Below, piece after piece: positions 35,330 through 49,098 of a stretch of 64,000 nucleotides of DNA (position 1 is the stretch's first letter; the number at the start of each line of letters is the position of its first letter). Below the pieces are notes generated by a model that made no database searches, was not told where the DNA came from, and was given only the letters and a program-made list of their open reading frames with translations. Position numbers and translations under genes: made by a program. Source of the stretch: Amoeboaphelidium protococcarum (taxonomy: Eukaryota; Aphelidiomycota; Aphelidea); contig JALECJ010000257.1 of NCBI GenBank assembly GCA_023515745.1, forward strand, positions 2,296,687 to 2,360,686. The letters run 5' to 3'.

Positions 35330-37063
35330 ATGGCTGGTTAACGCGTCTGGTTACGCGTGTTATCCTTATACGTCTTACTCATGGTATAAGTATTATGCAC
35401 TGAGAGCGATAATGATGTCTTGGATATCACCAATCTTCCTTTGCCTGTTTTAGAAAATATTCACCAATTTTGGTTTGACGGTAATAAGCCTGAATGGAAG
35501 GCGACAGAAGATCCTCAAGTGTACTTTAACCGCGTGAGATTGTATTGTTAACGTGGAATGCCTCTGAAATCGGTATCCAGCAAGTTGCGAAATTTCATGC
35601 CCCAGTAGTCGGGTTGGTGCACGCAGTAAAGATTCTTTAGCCTGATGTACAGGCTATTTAGGTCTTCGTTGGTCTTGTATGACGATTCTAATAAAGCAAG
35701 TCTTCTGGCAAGAGAGTTGATTTTACACGACCGAATGACGGTCGACTTTGACAATCAGCACGATGATGTTGATATTTTATCATCTGAGTTACTCTCAAAG
35801 TTGCACAAGGTCTTGTCGGTAATTACTGAAGTGTCTGCTATTGAAGATTTCAGCTTGATCATTGTTCTATCATGCTCTTAAATGCACCAGTTGTCGTAGC
35901 ATAGTGATTAATTGTCTTAATTGAGTGCATTACCGTTTCGAGTGACGCTGGCAATAAAAGCGTATGAAAAGGCTGAAATTGTAACGGCTGATGATGGAAT
36001 AGCCAGAATCTTTTTGCGTTAAACAGTGCGTCATTGCAATCTATAGTAGTTACGTAATAGAATATCAGCTACTTAAAATGAAGGTGAATCTGTCAAAGGT
36101 GAAAGCAACTTAATATTGCGCCACTCCATCTTGCTCTTGGTTTCATTAGGTGGTCAAAGTTTGAATCAAATTAATACTGCAGATAGCATAATCTTTGATA
36201 TTGACGGTGCCAGTATTAATCCTCACGAGCTAGATAAGATTGATGTCAATATTCATGACATTGTTGTTGATGGATCTCTTCTATCTCCTATGTAATTGCA
36301 ATAATCTCTCTCCTTGTTACTGAGCTCTTTGCAGTAGTTCACCAAGAATCGACGGGATGTGGTATACACATTTAGCATAAGTGAGGGTGTATACGGCAAT
36401 TTAGACTATTGTGGAGCTTTCTGGGACGCTATCTCAACTGTTGATCCAGTGATGAATGTTTAGATTTTATAAGGATCTTATAGTTGGTAAATGCATGGCG
36501 CGCGTATATTACGCTTGTATGGAAGAAGTTTGCAGCTATATGGTTACCTTAATTTTGACGTTACGTCTCATGCAACACCTTTTGATTCGGTGGCGAAACT
36601 CTCTAAACATGTCTCTAGTGCTGTTGGTAGACTAAAAAGTTAACGTTTGTTGCAAGATTTTGCGATAATTCTAAATCCGGATAAGCTGAGTATAGGGTAG
36701 ATTAAAGGATTTCTGAAATACATTGGAAAACTACCAGTTAAGCGACTATAAATTGTAATTCAAACATGGTCCTAAGTCGATCAGTTACTTCACATTGACT
36801 GGTCATCTTCTGTACAAATGTTTGCTAAATAGAAGGCATTCGCTCACTTGGAAATGGTATCATTTACGTGGCATGGGCTTAATCCCGGCGATCAATTGCG
36901 CTATCTGCTTAAAGGTGATCCTGAAATGGTGACAGCTTATTTTGCGGGTTCTGTAGTTCGTTCAAAATACATTTCGAGGCAAGATAATAGTGTTGATGGA
37001 AATTAAGGCTGGATTAATGTCTTTTAGAGTCGATTGAATCGTTGGATCAGGTAATTTATGTGA
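35330..37063 (+). CDS. Predicted secretory-pathway protein, unknown function
   Basis: 577 residues, single exon. An N-terminal hydrophobic stretch (VWLRVLSLYVLLMVQVLC, residues 6-23) is a likely signal peptide or anchor. The rest is soluble, mixed alpha/beta, with many TAA/TAG Gln codons. Features such as FWFDGNKPEW, SVTLAIKAYEK-like segments and EMVSFTWHGLNPGDQLRYLL did not match a family I know. Probably lumenal or extracellular. Confidence 0.72.
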
Positions 37064-37187
37064 TGAAGGCTTCATAGAAGGGGTCGTTTTTATCGATGAC
37101 ATCGCATAGCTTTTGAAGGGCGAAGTTAATAAGTCTTGACTCAGTGACTAAATATAAAAGTGTTAGAAGAATGATATAAATTTTAAT

Positions 37188-38174
37188 TCATAATTATTAA
37201 TATATTATCATAATTTCATAAATGATTTCCTTAAAACAACATCTTACCCATGCTTTTGAACTAGACTAAACTCACGCCTTTACAGACAAAGGGACATGCT
37301 AAGGCAAGCTCATTTTATTAAGGACTGTGCCGTAGAAGTTTTCAAATAACAGCGCCTTGATCTAGAATATTACCATTGAAATCAATAAAGGCAATCCTAG
37401 AGGACCAAGATACGCGTATACTACCAACTAATCAATTATATAACTGTATCCAAAGAGTTCAATCAGCCAAACAATGATCACCAATGCATAACGCGTTAAC
37501 GGGATGCTTATAAATGATACAATACTATAACTCTCTTGCAAACTAAACATGGCATACTGAAATATACATGGACAGTATGCAATCATAACCAGCAAAAGAA
37601 TTCTAGGTATCTGCGTAATCTAGGACTGATCATCACCATCATATATGGATTGCAGATTGCTCAAGACGAGTACATCGTCATATTTAGCAAAACACATTAC
37701 AAACAGCGTACACAGAAATATACCTGACGTGATGGAGTACAAAGCAAATCGCGCTCCATTCTTAAAAGTGCTCAACTAAGAGAGACCACCACGTTCAATG
37801 TACTTCTCTGGGTAAGACTGCTATACAGTGAACGATAGAATTGACGCCACAATCCAGGAGACAATGATCAGTGTCCAAAGCGACTAGTTTGAGAACCCAT
37901 TGTCCAAGGCCTTCTGCATTTAAAGTTGATAAATACTGTAAGTGCATTACAATATTAGAGCCAACCCAAAGGCAAGCACGGCCAAATTGCGCCAGATTTG
38001 CTACTTCGTCAATCCACCATTCTACCTGTTCTTCAGTGCAGCAACCCATCCAAGAATTGATCCAACAAGATCATTGATACCGTAGGCTGCCGTTGTCACT
38101 GTCAAGAGAATTATAAAAGCCAAAAGACCTCGTATTAAGATAAATAAATCCTCAAATATGTTTTGTATAGACAT
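37188..38174 (-). CDS. Multi-pass membrane protein of unknown family
   Basis: 328 residues from the ATG at 38174. Seven or so membrane segments, including LFILIRGLLAFIILLTVTTA, NLAVLAFGLALIL, LWTLIIVSWIVASILSF, ILLLVMIAYCPCIFQY and LGPLGLPLLISMVIF. The frame is open for 21 more codons upstream before a TGA at about 38247, but no ATG lies there and no TGTAG acceptor is seen, so 38174 is taken as start; a missed 5' exon is possible. It converges with the secretory-protein gene, 124 bp apart. Confidence 0.7.
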
Positions 38175-38908
38175 CACGCTAGGGAGTAATCGTAATAACA
38201 CGAGATAGTAAGTGAAAGTGGCAAAAGCGGACCCAATCAACTCAACTCACCCACCCCTGAAGTCTCTTCAAAAGACTCCCAACACAATGGGGTAGAATCA
38301 TATACATCTCAATCAATAAAATTGACTGGTAGTATAACATTAAAACGCGTCATCATTATACTAGCATTAAGGTATTTTTCAACACAGAAAACCACCCATC
38401 TATAAGGGCTATCCTTGCAATGACACTGAATGCGGCACCATTAGAGTTTTAAAATTTCGAAAACTTGTTGAAACTTAATTGCATTTGCAGTAAATAGGAC
38501 AAGGTATGACGAGAACATTTAGTGATCAGACGCGTCAACACAACTATATATCGATTTAGCAGCATCTTAATAAATAATTAATGTTAAATATTTTTTGTAC
38601 CTTATCGAGGACGTAATGTTGTCATCATCTTCATCAAGAATCAACTATAATCGTTCCTTAGTTCAACATGCATTCATCCCTATTCATCACTCGATCAATC
38701 AATCAATCAATCATTCATTCATCGTTCCCCATCGATTCGCTCGTTCTCTCAAAATTCGTTCAGTTCTTCTTATCGCGTTTCTCCTCGTTACATCTGTATT
38801 ACTGTGTGCTCTTTGTAAAGTGGTAAATTATACAATTGCTTTTAATTTCATCTAATCCAAGTTTTTATGTCTATTGCTGCTTTTAGTAAATATACATTAC
38901 AATAAAAG
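38175..38908. other. Divergent intergenic region with ACGCGTC boxes and (AATC)n microsatellite
   Basis: 734 bp between a membrane-protein gene and TPS2. Two ACGCGTCA motifs (38345-38352 and 38530-38537) resemble MluI cell-cycle boxes. An (AATC/ATTC)n microsatellite lies at about 38694-38720. Open frames here look like chance products of the simple repeat. Confidence 0.45.
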
Positions 38909-41287
38909 ATGAAAGTTGAGAATGGAAGTGGAAAGACTGGTGGTCGGGCGTTGATTGTAACCCACTTCTTACCATACACTTGTGTCCGGTCCGAGCAATT
39001 GAATGGAGAATAAGATTTAACTAATGGTTCCGTGGATGGTAACAATGCTTCTATTCATGTGGAAGCTAATGGCCAGAAGTTGATGGATGCCGAGTTCAAG
39101 TTTGGAGTCAGGCGTGATTTTGGTGCTCTGTTCGCGGGCATTCAGTCTCTGGATAATGCAGTGATCATTGGATCGATCGAGTCTGATGACAAGGCTGTAC
39201 ATTAAGCGCTGCAGAAAAAGTACAATGTCCGCCCCATCCATATCGATGTATAGTAGTCTAACGGACATTATGAAGGCTTCTGTAAAACTAACCTGTGGCC
39301 ACTGTTTCATTACATTATGTGGCAACCTTCCGATGGAACTAAGGAGAAGTAATGGTGGGCTGACTATATCAAGGTTAATCAGCAGTTTGCCAAGGAAATT
39401 GCCCAAGAGTATCAACCGGGAGATCATATATGGATACACGACTATCATTTCCTGTTACTGCCACAGATGCTGCGTGAACTAATACCCGATGCTGTAATTG
39501 GATTCTTTCTCCATACGCCGTTCCCTTCGAGTGAGATTTTCAGGTGTTTGCCTCAGCGTAAAGATGTGCTTAAAGGTATGCTGGGTAGTAATCTTATTGG
39601 TTTCCAGACATACTCTTACGCGAGACACTTCATCTCTGCCTGCACTCGTATACTTGGATGTGAAAGTAATTCTAAGGGTGTTGAGGATGATGGTAGATTC
39701 GTCTCTATTCAGGTGTTTCCCATTGGTATTGATGTCGATGAAGCGGAGAAGAACCGTCATAAGCCCAGTGTTCTGGCAAAGATTGCGTCTATCAGAGAAA
39801 TGTACGCTGGCAAGAAGATTATCATTGGCCGGGATAAGTTGGACTAGATCAAGGGTGTCTAGCACAAGTTGAATGCATTTGAAAAGTTTCTTGATTAGTA
39901 CCCAGAGTGGCAGGATCAAGTTGTGCTGATTCAAGTCACTTCTCCTACAGAGTCATCCTCTCCGAAGCTAGAGACGTAGATTTCAGAGTTGGTCTCCCGG
40001 ATTAATGGTAGTTATGGCTCTTTGGGATTCGTGCCTGTGCATCATTACCATCAAGTCATCGAGAGAGACGAGTATTATGCCCTGCTGAGCATAGCTGATG
40101 TTGCACTGATCACAAGTGTCCGTGATGGAATGAACACTAGTAGTCATGAGTACATTGTATGCTAGCAAGAGAATCATGGCCCTTTGATTCTGAGTGAATT
40201 TACGGGCACAGCTGGATCATTGCAGGATGCTATTCTGGTTAATCCTTGGGATTATGTCGGAGTTGCAAAGTCTATTAATAATGCCCTGTCAATGTCTGCC
40301 AAAAATAAAGAAGATAAGCACAGACAATTGTACGAATATGTGAAAAGAAATAATGCACAGAACTGGGCCAAGTCTTTTGTTGACTAAATGGTGTTGACAG
40401 CATTGTAGCCAGAGCAGTAGAATCCTACTCCAGTCTTGGATATTCAAAAGTGTGTTGACATGTATACAAAGTCCAAGAAGAGAATATTCTTCCTAGACTA
40501 TGATGGAACTCTTACCCCAATTAGAAAGACTCCTAATGCTGCGATTCCTTCTGATTTGACTGTTGAATCGCTGGCAAAGCTGACGAGTGATGATAATACG
40601 ATTGTATACGTTGTATCTGGTAGAGATCAGGTTGCGTTAGACGGATGGCTGGGATCGGTGAAAAATTTGGGTATGTCTGCGGAGCATGGATGTTTTATCA
40701 AGTACGTGGGCTCTGATAAGTGGATTAATTTGTCGGAGGAGATTGATTTGTCATGGAAGGATGATGTATTGCCAATATTTGAGTATTACACTGAGCGTAC
40801 ACCGGGGTCATTTATTGAGGAGAAGAGAAGTTCTCTCACTTGGCACTATCGTTTGGCTGATCCAAGCTATGGTTCATGGTAGGCGAAAGAATGTCACAAT
40901 CATTTGGAGAATGCAATCATATCTAAACTGCCAGTTGAGGTGCTGGTGGGTAAGAAGAATTTAGAGATACGTCCTCAAGCTATTAACAAGGGAGAGATTG
41001 TGAATAAGTTGATGCAGTTGCACGCTGGAGCAGACTTTGTATTCTGTGCCGGTGACGACAAGACTGATGAAGATATGTTCAGATAGTTGAGAAAGTGCTA
41101 GACACCTGCGGCTGCACTTGAAAATAAAGAATTGACAGTGGGCGCTCAAGTTCAAGACGGTCCAGCATGTAACATCATCACTTGTACTATTGGCACGGCA
41201 GCCAAGATGACTCTGGCTGACTGGCATGTGGAGAGTAGTGAACAATTGGTGGACATCCTGAGCAAGTTTGGCTCTTCTTAAAAGTGA
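38909..41287 (+). CDS. TPS2: Trehalose-6-phosphate phosphatase with N-terminal synthase-like domain (TPS2 type)
   Basis: Two-domain trehalose enzyme of 792 residues, single exon. Residues about 12-480 form a GT20 (synthase-like) domain: WIHDYHFLLLPQMLRE, GFFLHTPFPSSEIFR, LIGFQTYSYARHF. Residues about 525-790 are a HAD phosphatase with FLDYDGTLTP (nucleophile Asp near 529), VYVVSGRDQ and CAGDDKTDEDMF. In active synthases the sugar-phosphate site reads DRLDxIKG; here it is GRDKLDQIKG, with Lys for the key Arg, and the N-terminal NRLP loop is replaced by THFLPY. This points to a TPS2-like protein where the phosphatase is active and the synthase part is likely regulatory. Confidence 0.92.
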
Positions 41288-41406
41288 TTCCGATGCAAGT
41301 TTATACAATCTCCTGGATTTGTAAAAGAGTACGAGAGAATTCGATGATTAAAACTTTAATAAATGCAAGGCAATTTAATTCTGATTACTAAGGATGCAGA
41401 TCAAAT

Positions 41407-42648
41407 TCATTTTGATTACTATTTCGCTTTGAGTTTCTTTAGTTCAGCCTCAGCCTGTTCCCTAGTCAACTTTTAATTGCCCGCTTAGCTTGCGCTAATG
41501 GAAGAGGAGGTGCTACCAGAACTTTATGCACCACCACCACCACCCTTCTTCAATAGACTGGAAAAGAAATTGGCCAACACTTGGTTCTGTGTAGAGCTGG
41601 CCGAATCTGCACCACCACTAGCAGCAGAGGAGGATTGCAGTAAATCTTACTGACTTGAATTTTTAGACTTTGAGCCACCACCACCGGCCAAAGGTACAGG
41701 TGATGGAGCTGTGGCAGATGATATACCATATTACTTACTAAGCTACTGCAAAAACCGTTAATAATCATCAAGTATTTAGCTCTAAGTTTACACTTCAGTA
41801 GTATCGACGGACTGACCAATGCGGCAATGAGATATAACCTGTGTAAAGTCTAGACCATCATTATTGTTCTAAACAAGAAACTTTTCATATTCAAATTACT
41901 CGTTGAGCACTAAAATCTTGCCAATAGAATCCCAACCTGAAGGTACAAACAGTGAGTCTCTATCAACAACTTCAGGTTCCACTTGATTATCTTTAGAGTA
42001 TTGTAAAGCATCTAAATCGACATTCTACACTAGATATTGTAGACATCCTCGCACTTTTTCACTCTTGAAAGTATTGGTGAAGAATAGAGTACAGTTAAAC
42101 TAAAGAGCAAGTACTCGCAATGCTTATTACACAAAGTCTACCATATCTGACCCATACGCGTCCTCAAACTCCTTCACTCCCGCAGTATTAGTTACAATCA
42201 CAATGTGACAGGGAAATTTGAACTGCTTAAACTAATTATCCGTACTATGATCCACAACATTAACCTCAACACAGTTAGCAAGCTATTCAATAGACTACAC
42301 GGCGTTTAACAGAATATGCTCATCAAAACGGTCAATCACCACAAGTATCAAATCAGGCTATATACTCTTTACAAACGAAGCTGCCTGATGAGCAACAATC
42401 TACGCGTTCAAACTCTTACTTACACTGAACACGTTATTATTAGCACCACCACCATTATTCTACTATTCAATACCGCTAGAATTGAGATCAAATACAAACT
42501 TTACCAAACCATCCACAAACTTGAACCGTTATGATTATGATTCCAACAACTTCTACCGAGAAGACTACTTGAGTACAAATACACTTTACAAATGAGGCAA
42601 TTAATAAAGCGTGGGATCAAGACCACTCAGTTCAACAAATTAATCCAT
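41407..42648 (-). CDS. DYNC1LI: Dynein light intermediate chain
   Basis: Subunit of cytoplasmic dynein that ties the motor to cargo adaptors. 413 residues, one exon. The N-terminal half has the Ras-like fold pattern (SIQPDLILVVIDRFDEHIL, PCHIVIVTNTAG, LFVPSGWDSIGKILVLNE), but the P-loop position reads VFVLKQSSRQKLL, so nucleotide binding is unlikely. The C-terminal tail is Gly/Ser-rich and holds VLANFFSSLLKK, nearly the adaptor-binding helix of animal LIC1, followed by TREQAEAELKKLK. This helix is the strongest evidence. Confidence 0.82.
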
Positions 42649-43183
42649 TCAAGATTTCTAATCTGTATAGAGATAGAGAGAGAGACAGACAGACAGTCCA
42701 ATCTGCACTTTTACTGACTAAAAGAGTGAGTCAAAGGGAAAGAAGAAACTTAATTCGAAATTGAAGCAAACTAACTAAAACTACTAACGGGAATTGAAAC
42801 AATTAACAGAACGAGAATAGAAACAGGATACAAGCAGAATACTGCTGAGGAACAGGAAGAGAAAGACTAAGAGAGAAGAGGGCGGACTGGAGCAGTTATC
42901 ACGCGCCTGAAACGAACGGGACGGGAATGAAAGAGTTTCGTTATATTGAAGACACTCCTGCATGTCCGTCCGGATTGAATCGGTTTCTTCTTTCCGTCTT
43001 TGTTAAGCGCGCTTTATCGATTTCTGATTTCATCACTTGAGATAATTCTTCTTTCTGATTTCTGGCGTATTGTATTGATTCACACCTGCCTGATACTTAA
43101 TCTATACGTAGTCCTCTATCTAAATTTTATCAATTTAAATTATTTAGCCTTTGATATCAATTGAATTGGAATCTCAACGTAAT
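42649..43183. other. Divergent spacer with (GA)n/(GACA)n repeat
   Basis: 535 bp, purine-rich. A simple repeat GAGAGAGACAGACAGACAG spans about 42677-42696. No gene recognised; several GCG-rich patches near 42900-42910 and 43005-43012. Confidence 0.4.
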
Positions 43184-45103
<1,920 letters not shown>

Positions 45104-45469
45104 TTGCTTTAGCCGTACTTCCGTATTACAACAATATATTGTATTAGTATGAATTTTTCATCACTATCCTTCGCGTTATGACTCTCCTCACATTATCAAC
45201 CTGAAACACTTCATTATGAGGCACAAAGGTAGCTTAATGTCTTATTAAATTAGACAAAGGTATTTCCATTGTATCTGACAGATAAATAAGTTATGCAACA
45301 CATCCAGCCATACCAGCCAAGAAGACTGTTTGCAGGTCAACAATCCCGCGTGCTTGAACAGCGTTCTTCTATTTATTCATCTTTTTCCTCCCAATCAACT
45401 GCCGATCTTAAGTTCATTGGATTCGAATATACTCCAACTTTTACCAGTTGAGTTATCAGTAAATTGAAT
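45104..45469. other. Intergenic region
   Basis: 366 bp between poly(A) polymerase and PDH kinase, both on the plus strand. No gene, repeat or clear TATA box identified. Confidence 0.35.
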
Positions 45470-46654
45470 ATGTTATTTAAAATTTCAGACCTTTTAGCCA
45501 AGTAAATCAAGCACTATGCATCGTTCCCACAAACTGGAGTATCGCTGAGACAAATGGTGGAGTTTGGGCAGAATCCATCGTAGGGAACGCTGTTGAAGGC
45601 GGCCATGTTCTTGCAAGATGAACTTCCTATTAGACTGGCTCATCGAGTAGTTGAACTAGAGAATCTTCCGCATGGTCTCAGTGATATGACGAGTGTAATT
45701 AAAGTCAAGAACTGGTATGCAGAGTCATTCTAGGAGCTGATCGAGTTTCCCAAGATGGAACTGCCTCAGGGTGTCAAGACAAAATATCGCTCGAACGGGA
45801 GTAAGAGATATCACATTCTAGTGGATGATAATGAACCGCAACTACCATCAAATGTGGATACTTTTAATAGCAACTTCACTCAGGTGATTGAGGGGATAAA
45901 GAGGCGACATGACCCGGTGGTATAATCTGTGGCCACTGGTATTCTTGAATTGAAGAATTTCAACCGCTCTCTTATAATGGACTCTGCAGTGTAATCTTTT
46001 CTCGATAGATTCTACATGTCTCGCATAGGGATTCGTATGTTGATAGGATAACATATTGCTTTGAACAAGGGACAGCACAGACCTGGTTATGTGGGTGTCA
46101 TCTGTACCAAGACCAATGTTGCGGAGATTGCACAGGATGCGATTGATAATTCTAGATTCATATGTGAAGATTATTATGGTCTATTTAAGGCACCGGAGAT
46201 TAAAATGTATTGTCCGAAAGATTTGGAGTTTATGTATGTGCCCAGTCATCTGCATCACATGCTATTTGAACTATTGAAGAATTCATTGCGTGCCGTTGTG
46301 GAGACTCATGGTCTGGATAGTGACGCTTATCCTAGAATCAAGTTGATTGTCGCTGAGGGTAAAGAAGATATTACGGTGAAGATTAGTGATGAAGGTGGCG
46401 GTATTCCTAGATCGGAAATGAACATGGTATGGACTTATTTGTACACTACAGCTAAAGCTCCTGCTATGGATCCAAATTCGAGTTAGTCCGATTTCAAAGC
46501 TCCCCTGGCTGGATTCGGTTACGGGCTGCCATTATCACGACTGTATGCGCGGTACTTTGGCGGAGATTTGCGCCTGATCAGTATGGAAGGATACGGAACA
46601 GATGCGTATCTACACTTGGCCAGACTCAGTGACAATGAAGAGCCTCTTCCCTGA
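45470..46654 (+). CDS. PDK: Mitochondrial pyruvate dehydrogenase kinase-like protein
   Basis: GHKL-fold Ser/Thr kinase that inactivates pyruvate (or branched-chain ketoacid) dehydrogenase. 394 residues, one exon. The start [19 protein letters not shown] is typical; [11 protein letters not shown] is the helical-domain core; ATP-binding boxes follow: [16 protein letters not shown] (N-box, near residue 261), DEGGGIP (G1) and [20 protein letters not shown] (G2). No strong presequence before the first domain, as in many PDHKs. It implies a respiring mitochondrion, which argues against anaerobic UAR=Gln lineages such as diplomonads and oxymonads. Confidence 0.94.
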
Positions 46655-47075
46655 TTGATTAATTTTATTTTTATACTTAAATATACCGCTTACTTATTAG
46701 CTTATTTTCCACTCGGTTCTGTCAGACTAATTCTCTTCAAAGATCAAATATGGCGTTTCAACTATCTTTCATATTTCTCTATTAGTCGCTCAAAGTTTGT
46801 TTCAGCCTCGTCGTCTCAAACGCGTCCATTTACAGTTGTTGTAAAGACGCTCTAGACTTTAATATGAATTTGAGTTAACCATTCGATTAAAGTCTATTCG
46901 TTCATGATTTCAATATTTTATGCGCGCGAAGCGCCACCTGTTCTACCATCTAGGAGGCGCTTCCTGCAACTTTACGACAGAAGACTGCTTGTCTCCTCAT
47001 CTTGGTTTTGCGGACTCGTTGAAACGCGTCCAAACGCGCATGATGGACGCGTTCGTTGCGTTCTCTATAAAGACT
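46655..47075. other. Intergenic region with diverged repeat copy 1 and ACGCGT boxes
   Basis: Between PDHK and the broken gene. About 46850-46990 is similar to 48857-49030 (shared block GTTCATGATTTCAAT at 46901-46915). ACGCGT occurs at 46820-46825, 47024-47029 and 47047-47052. No intact gene recognised; short open frames exist on both strands but give no family. Confidence 0.45.
46850..46990 (+). repeat. Diverged direct repeat, copy 1
   Basis: Shares with copy 2 (48857-49030) the blocks GACTTTAATA, GTCTATT.GTTCATGATTTCAAT and ACTTTA.GACA in the same order and orientation, about 2.0 kb apart. Similarity is partial, so the ends are approximate. Confidence 0.5.
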
Positions 47076-48055
47076 TCACTTTTGGATAGTGGATAGTTTC
47101 AATTTTTCACAAGATTTCAAACTGTTAGTCTTAGCGGATTTAGGAGCCTTGCAAGATTGTATGATAGATTCATCACTTGCATGCATTGCACCCTTTTTCA
47201 TGTCAGCTTCAGTTGCAGTTCTCTACCAATCTTCTAAATACAATTCAACGCCACCTTTATTCAATATTGACATAAATTCAATATTATCAGCAGCTGAAAC
47301 AGATAGTATGCATTCTTGGCATTACCACTCCTTCAAAGCAGGAAACTTCTCCACAAAGTACGTTGCAACAGGAGATACATTCATGTGCCTGCTTTGAAAC
47401 GAAATTGTCACCAATGACTCATTGGCGTTAAAGTGACCTGCTTTAAAAGATTGCATGTGATCAAAAGAATTAACAATGCAGCCTCCATAATAAGGAGTCC
47501 TTTTAGATAAGCTTTATCGAGCCCAAAAATCACTGCTACCTCTTCATCAGCTCCCTTGCATCTCCAAAAAATTATCACGTTGGAGAGCCCATACGGAATT
47601 TCCGCATCTTCTTCAGATTCATCTATTTCAAAGTCCGACTTGCTGAACCACTATTCAGAAAGAGGATTTTTAATCAGTGATGGCAGTAGCATCACTTGAG
47701 GCTCTCCGGTCATACTGTATTTGTAACTTCGAGAGTGCGATCCCAATCAATCTAACAACCTTTCACATCTTGAAACGTAATCTGATTTACTCTTAAAATC
47801 AGTGATGGGGACTCATATAGATGACATGGATGGTTCAAAATTCAGATTTACCTACATGGATGAGTCATTTAAATGGACTATATGGGCTATATGAGCCATG
47901 GAGTAGTCATACCCATATGGATATGACTTGCAACACTTTACTTGCTTTGTGGAGTCTTTTACAAAACTGTAAAGCATTCTAACCACAGATTTGTCCCAAG
48001 ATTGAAATAAATCATTCATCTTCTTCTTCAGAACCAGAACGCATATTGCGTTCAT
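47076..48055 (-). pseudogene. Broken gene of unknown family
   Basis: Consecutive minus-strand segments look coding but are interrupted. Starting from ATG 48055 the frame reads about 68 codons (SWDKSVVRMLYSFVKDS, YPYGYDYSMAHIAHI). A gap or poor intron (47851-47792, ending TTTTAAG rather than TGTAG) follows. Then there is an in-frame TGA at 47747-47749, then SYKYSMTGEPQVMLLPSLIK and a stretch to about 47520. There the coding-like frame shifts by one base and continues (YYGGCIVNSFDHMQSFKAGH, SPVATYFVEKFPALKEWQC) to the TGA at 47076. Two lesions plus the lack of a proper splice site suggest decay. I do not recognise the family. It begins inside the first unit of the 175-bp array. Confidence 0.45.
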
Positions 48056-48740
48056 AGGTTCACTCTGTCCCCTGATGAGTTTTGAACTTGAAATTGCTTT
48101 CAGTAAACGCAGAATGTTCAACTGAGTGTCTAGAGTCTTATTTTTAGTTGCTAAAGTGGTTCGCTTGATGCTGAGGGAGTTTACGCAATATGCGCGCGTC
48201 TTGTCAGTGATGAACGCAAAATGCGTTCATTAAACCACTCTGTCCCCTGATGAGTTTTCAACTTGAAACTGCTTTCAGTGCACGCAGAATCTGATACTGA
48301 GTGTCTAGAGTCTTATTTTTAGTTGTTAAAGTGGTTCGCTTGCATCTGAGGGAGTTTACGCAATATGCGCGCGTCTTGTCAGTGATGAACGCAAAATGCG
48401 TTCATTGGTTCACTCTGTCCCCTGATGAGTTTTGAACCTGAAATTGCTTTCAGTAAACGCAGAATGTTCAACTGAGTGTATCAAGTCTGCATTTTAGTTG
48501 CTAGAGCGGTTCGCTTGCATCTGAGGGAGTTTACGCAATATGCGCGCGTCTTGTCAGTGATGAACGCATATTGCGTTCATTGGTTCACTCTGTCCCCTGA
48601 TGAGTTTTGAACTTGAAATTGCTTTCAGTAAACGCAGAATGTTCAACTGAGTGTCTAGAGTCTTATTTTTAGTTGCTAAAGTGGTTCGCTTGATAGTGAG
48701 GGAGTTTACGCAATATGCGCGCGTCTTGTCAGTGATGAAC
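48037..48740. repeat. Tandem array, four units of exactly 175 bp
   Basis: The anchor GAAC begins at 48037, 48212, 48387, 48562 and (partial) 48737; CACTCTGTCCCCTGATGAG begins at 48061, 48236, 48411 and 48586. Each interval is exactly 175 bp. Each unit starts with an inverted repeat (GAACGCATATTGCGTTC or GAACGCAAAATGCGTTC) and ends with CAATATGCGCGCGTC. Units are highly alike; unit 2 and unit 3 carry a few base changes. On the minus strand each unit holds an ATGAACGCA start-like sequence, and the first unit leads into the broken gene. Confidence 0.92.
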
Positions 48741-49098
48741 TCATTCCATCACAACCTTCTTCTACAGTAGATTGACGCATATTGAGTTTTTTTATGTCCC
48801 ACCCATTTACGATATCGTCTGGATTTCCAGAGCCACTGAATTACAACTTGTTAAGAAAACTTTTTGGACTTTAATAAAGTTGAGAGTTCACCACTCGAAT
48901 TATGTCTATTAGTTCATGATTTCAATGTTATAAACTCGCGTCGCGCCTCCTCCGCTATAATCGAGTTGCCAATTTCATACCAGTCGCTAAAACTGCGACT
49001 TTATGACAACAGTCACTTTACATTGAACTCTATTAGAAATACTTTTGGAACATTTTATACACTCATACTATTTTTTTTATATCTTGGCATTGGATTAA
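48741..49098. other. Spacer with diverged direct repeat copy 2 (about 48857-49030)
   Basis: Region between the 175-bp array and the glycosyltransferase gene. It carries the second copy of the diverged direct repeat (GTTCATGATTTCAAT at 48914-48928). A T-rich tract (CTATTTTTTTTATATC) precedes the ATG at 49099. No intact gene recognised. Confidence 0.45.

Noticed and set aside
38595-38855. 86-codon frame over the AATC microsatellite
   Set aside because: Low-complexity product of a simple repeat in a promoter region.
45410-45440. GGATTCGAATA resembling a reversed tRNA B-box
   Set aside because: No matching A-box or foldable tRNA body around it.
46905-47090. Short frames between PDHK and the broken gene
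   Set aside because: About 60-80 codons, no recognisable domain, overlapping the diverged repeat.
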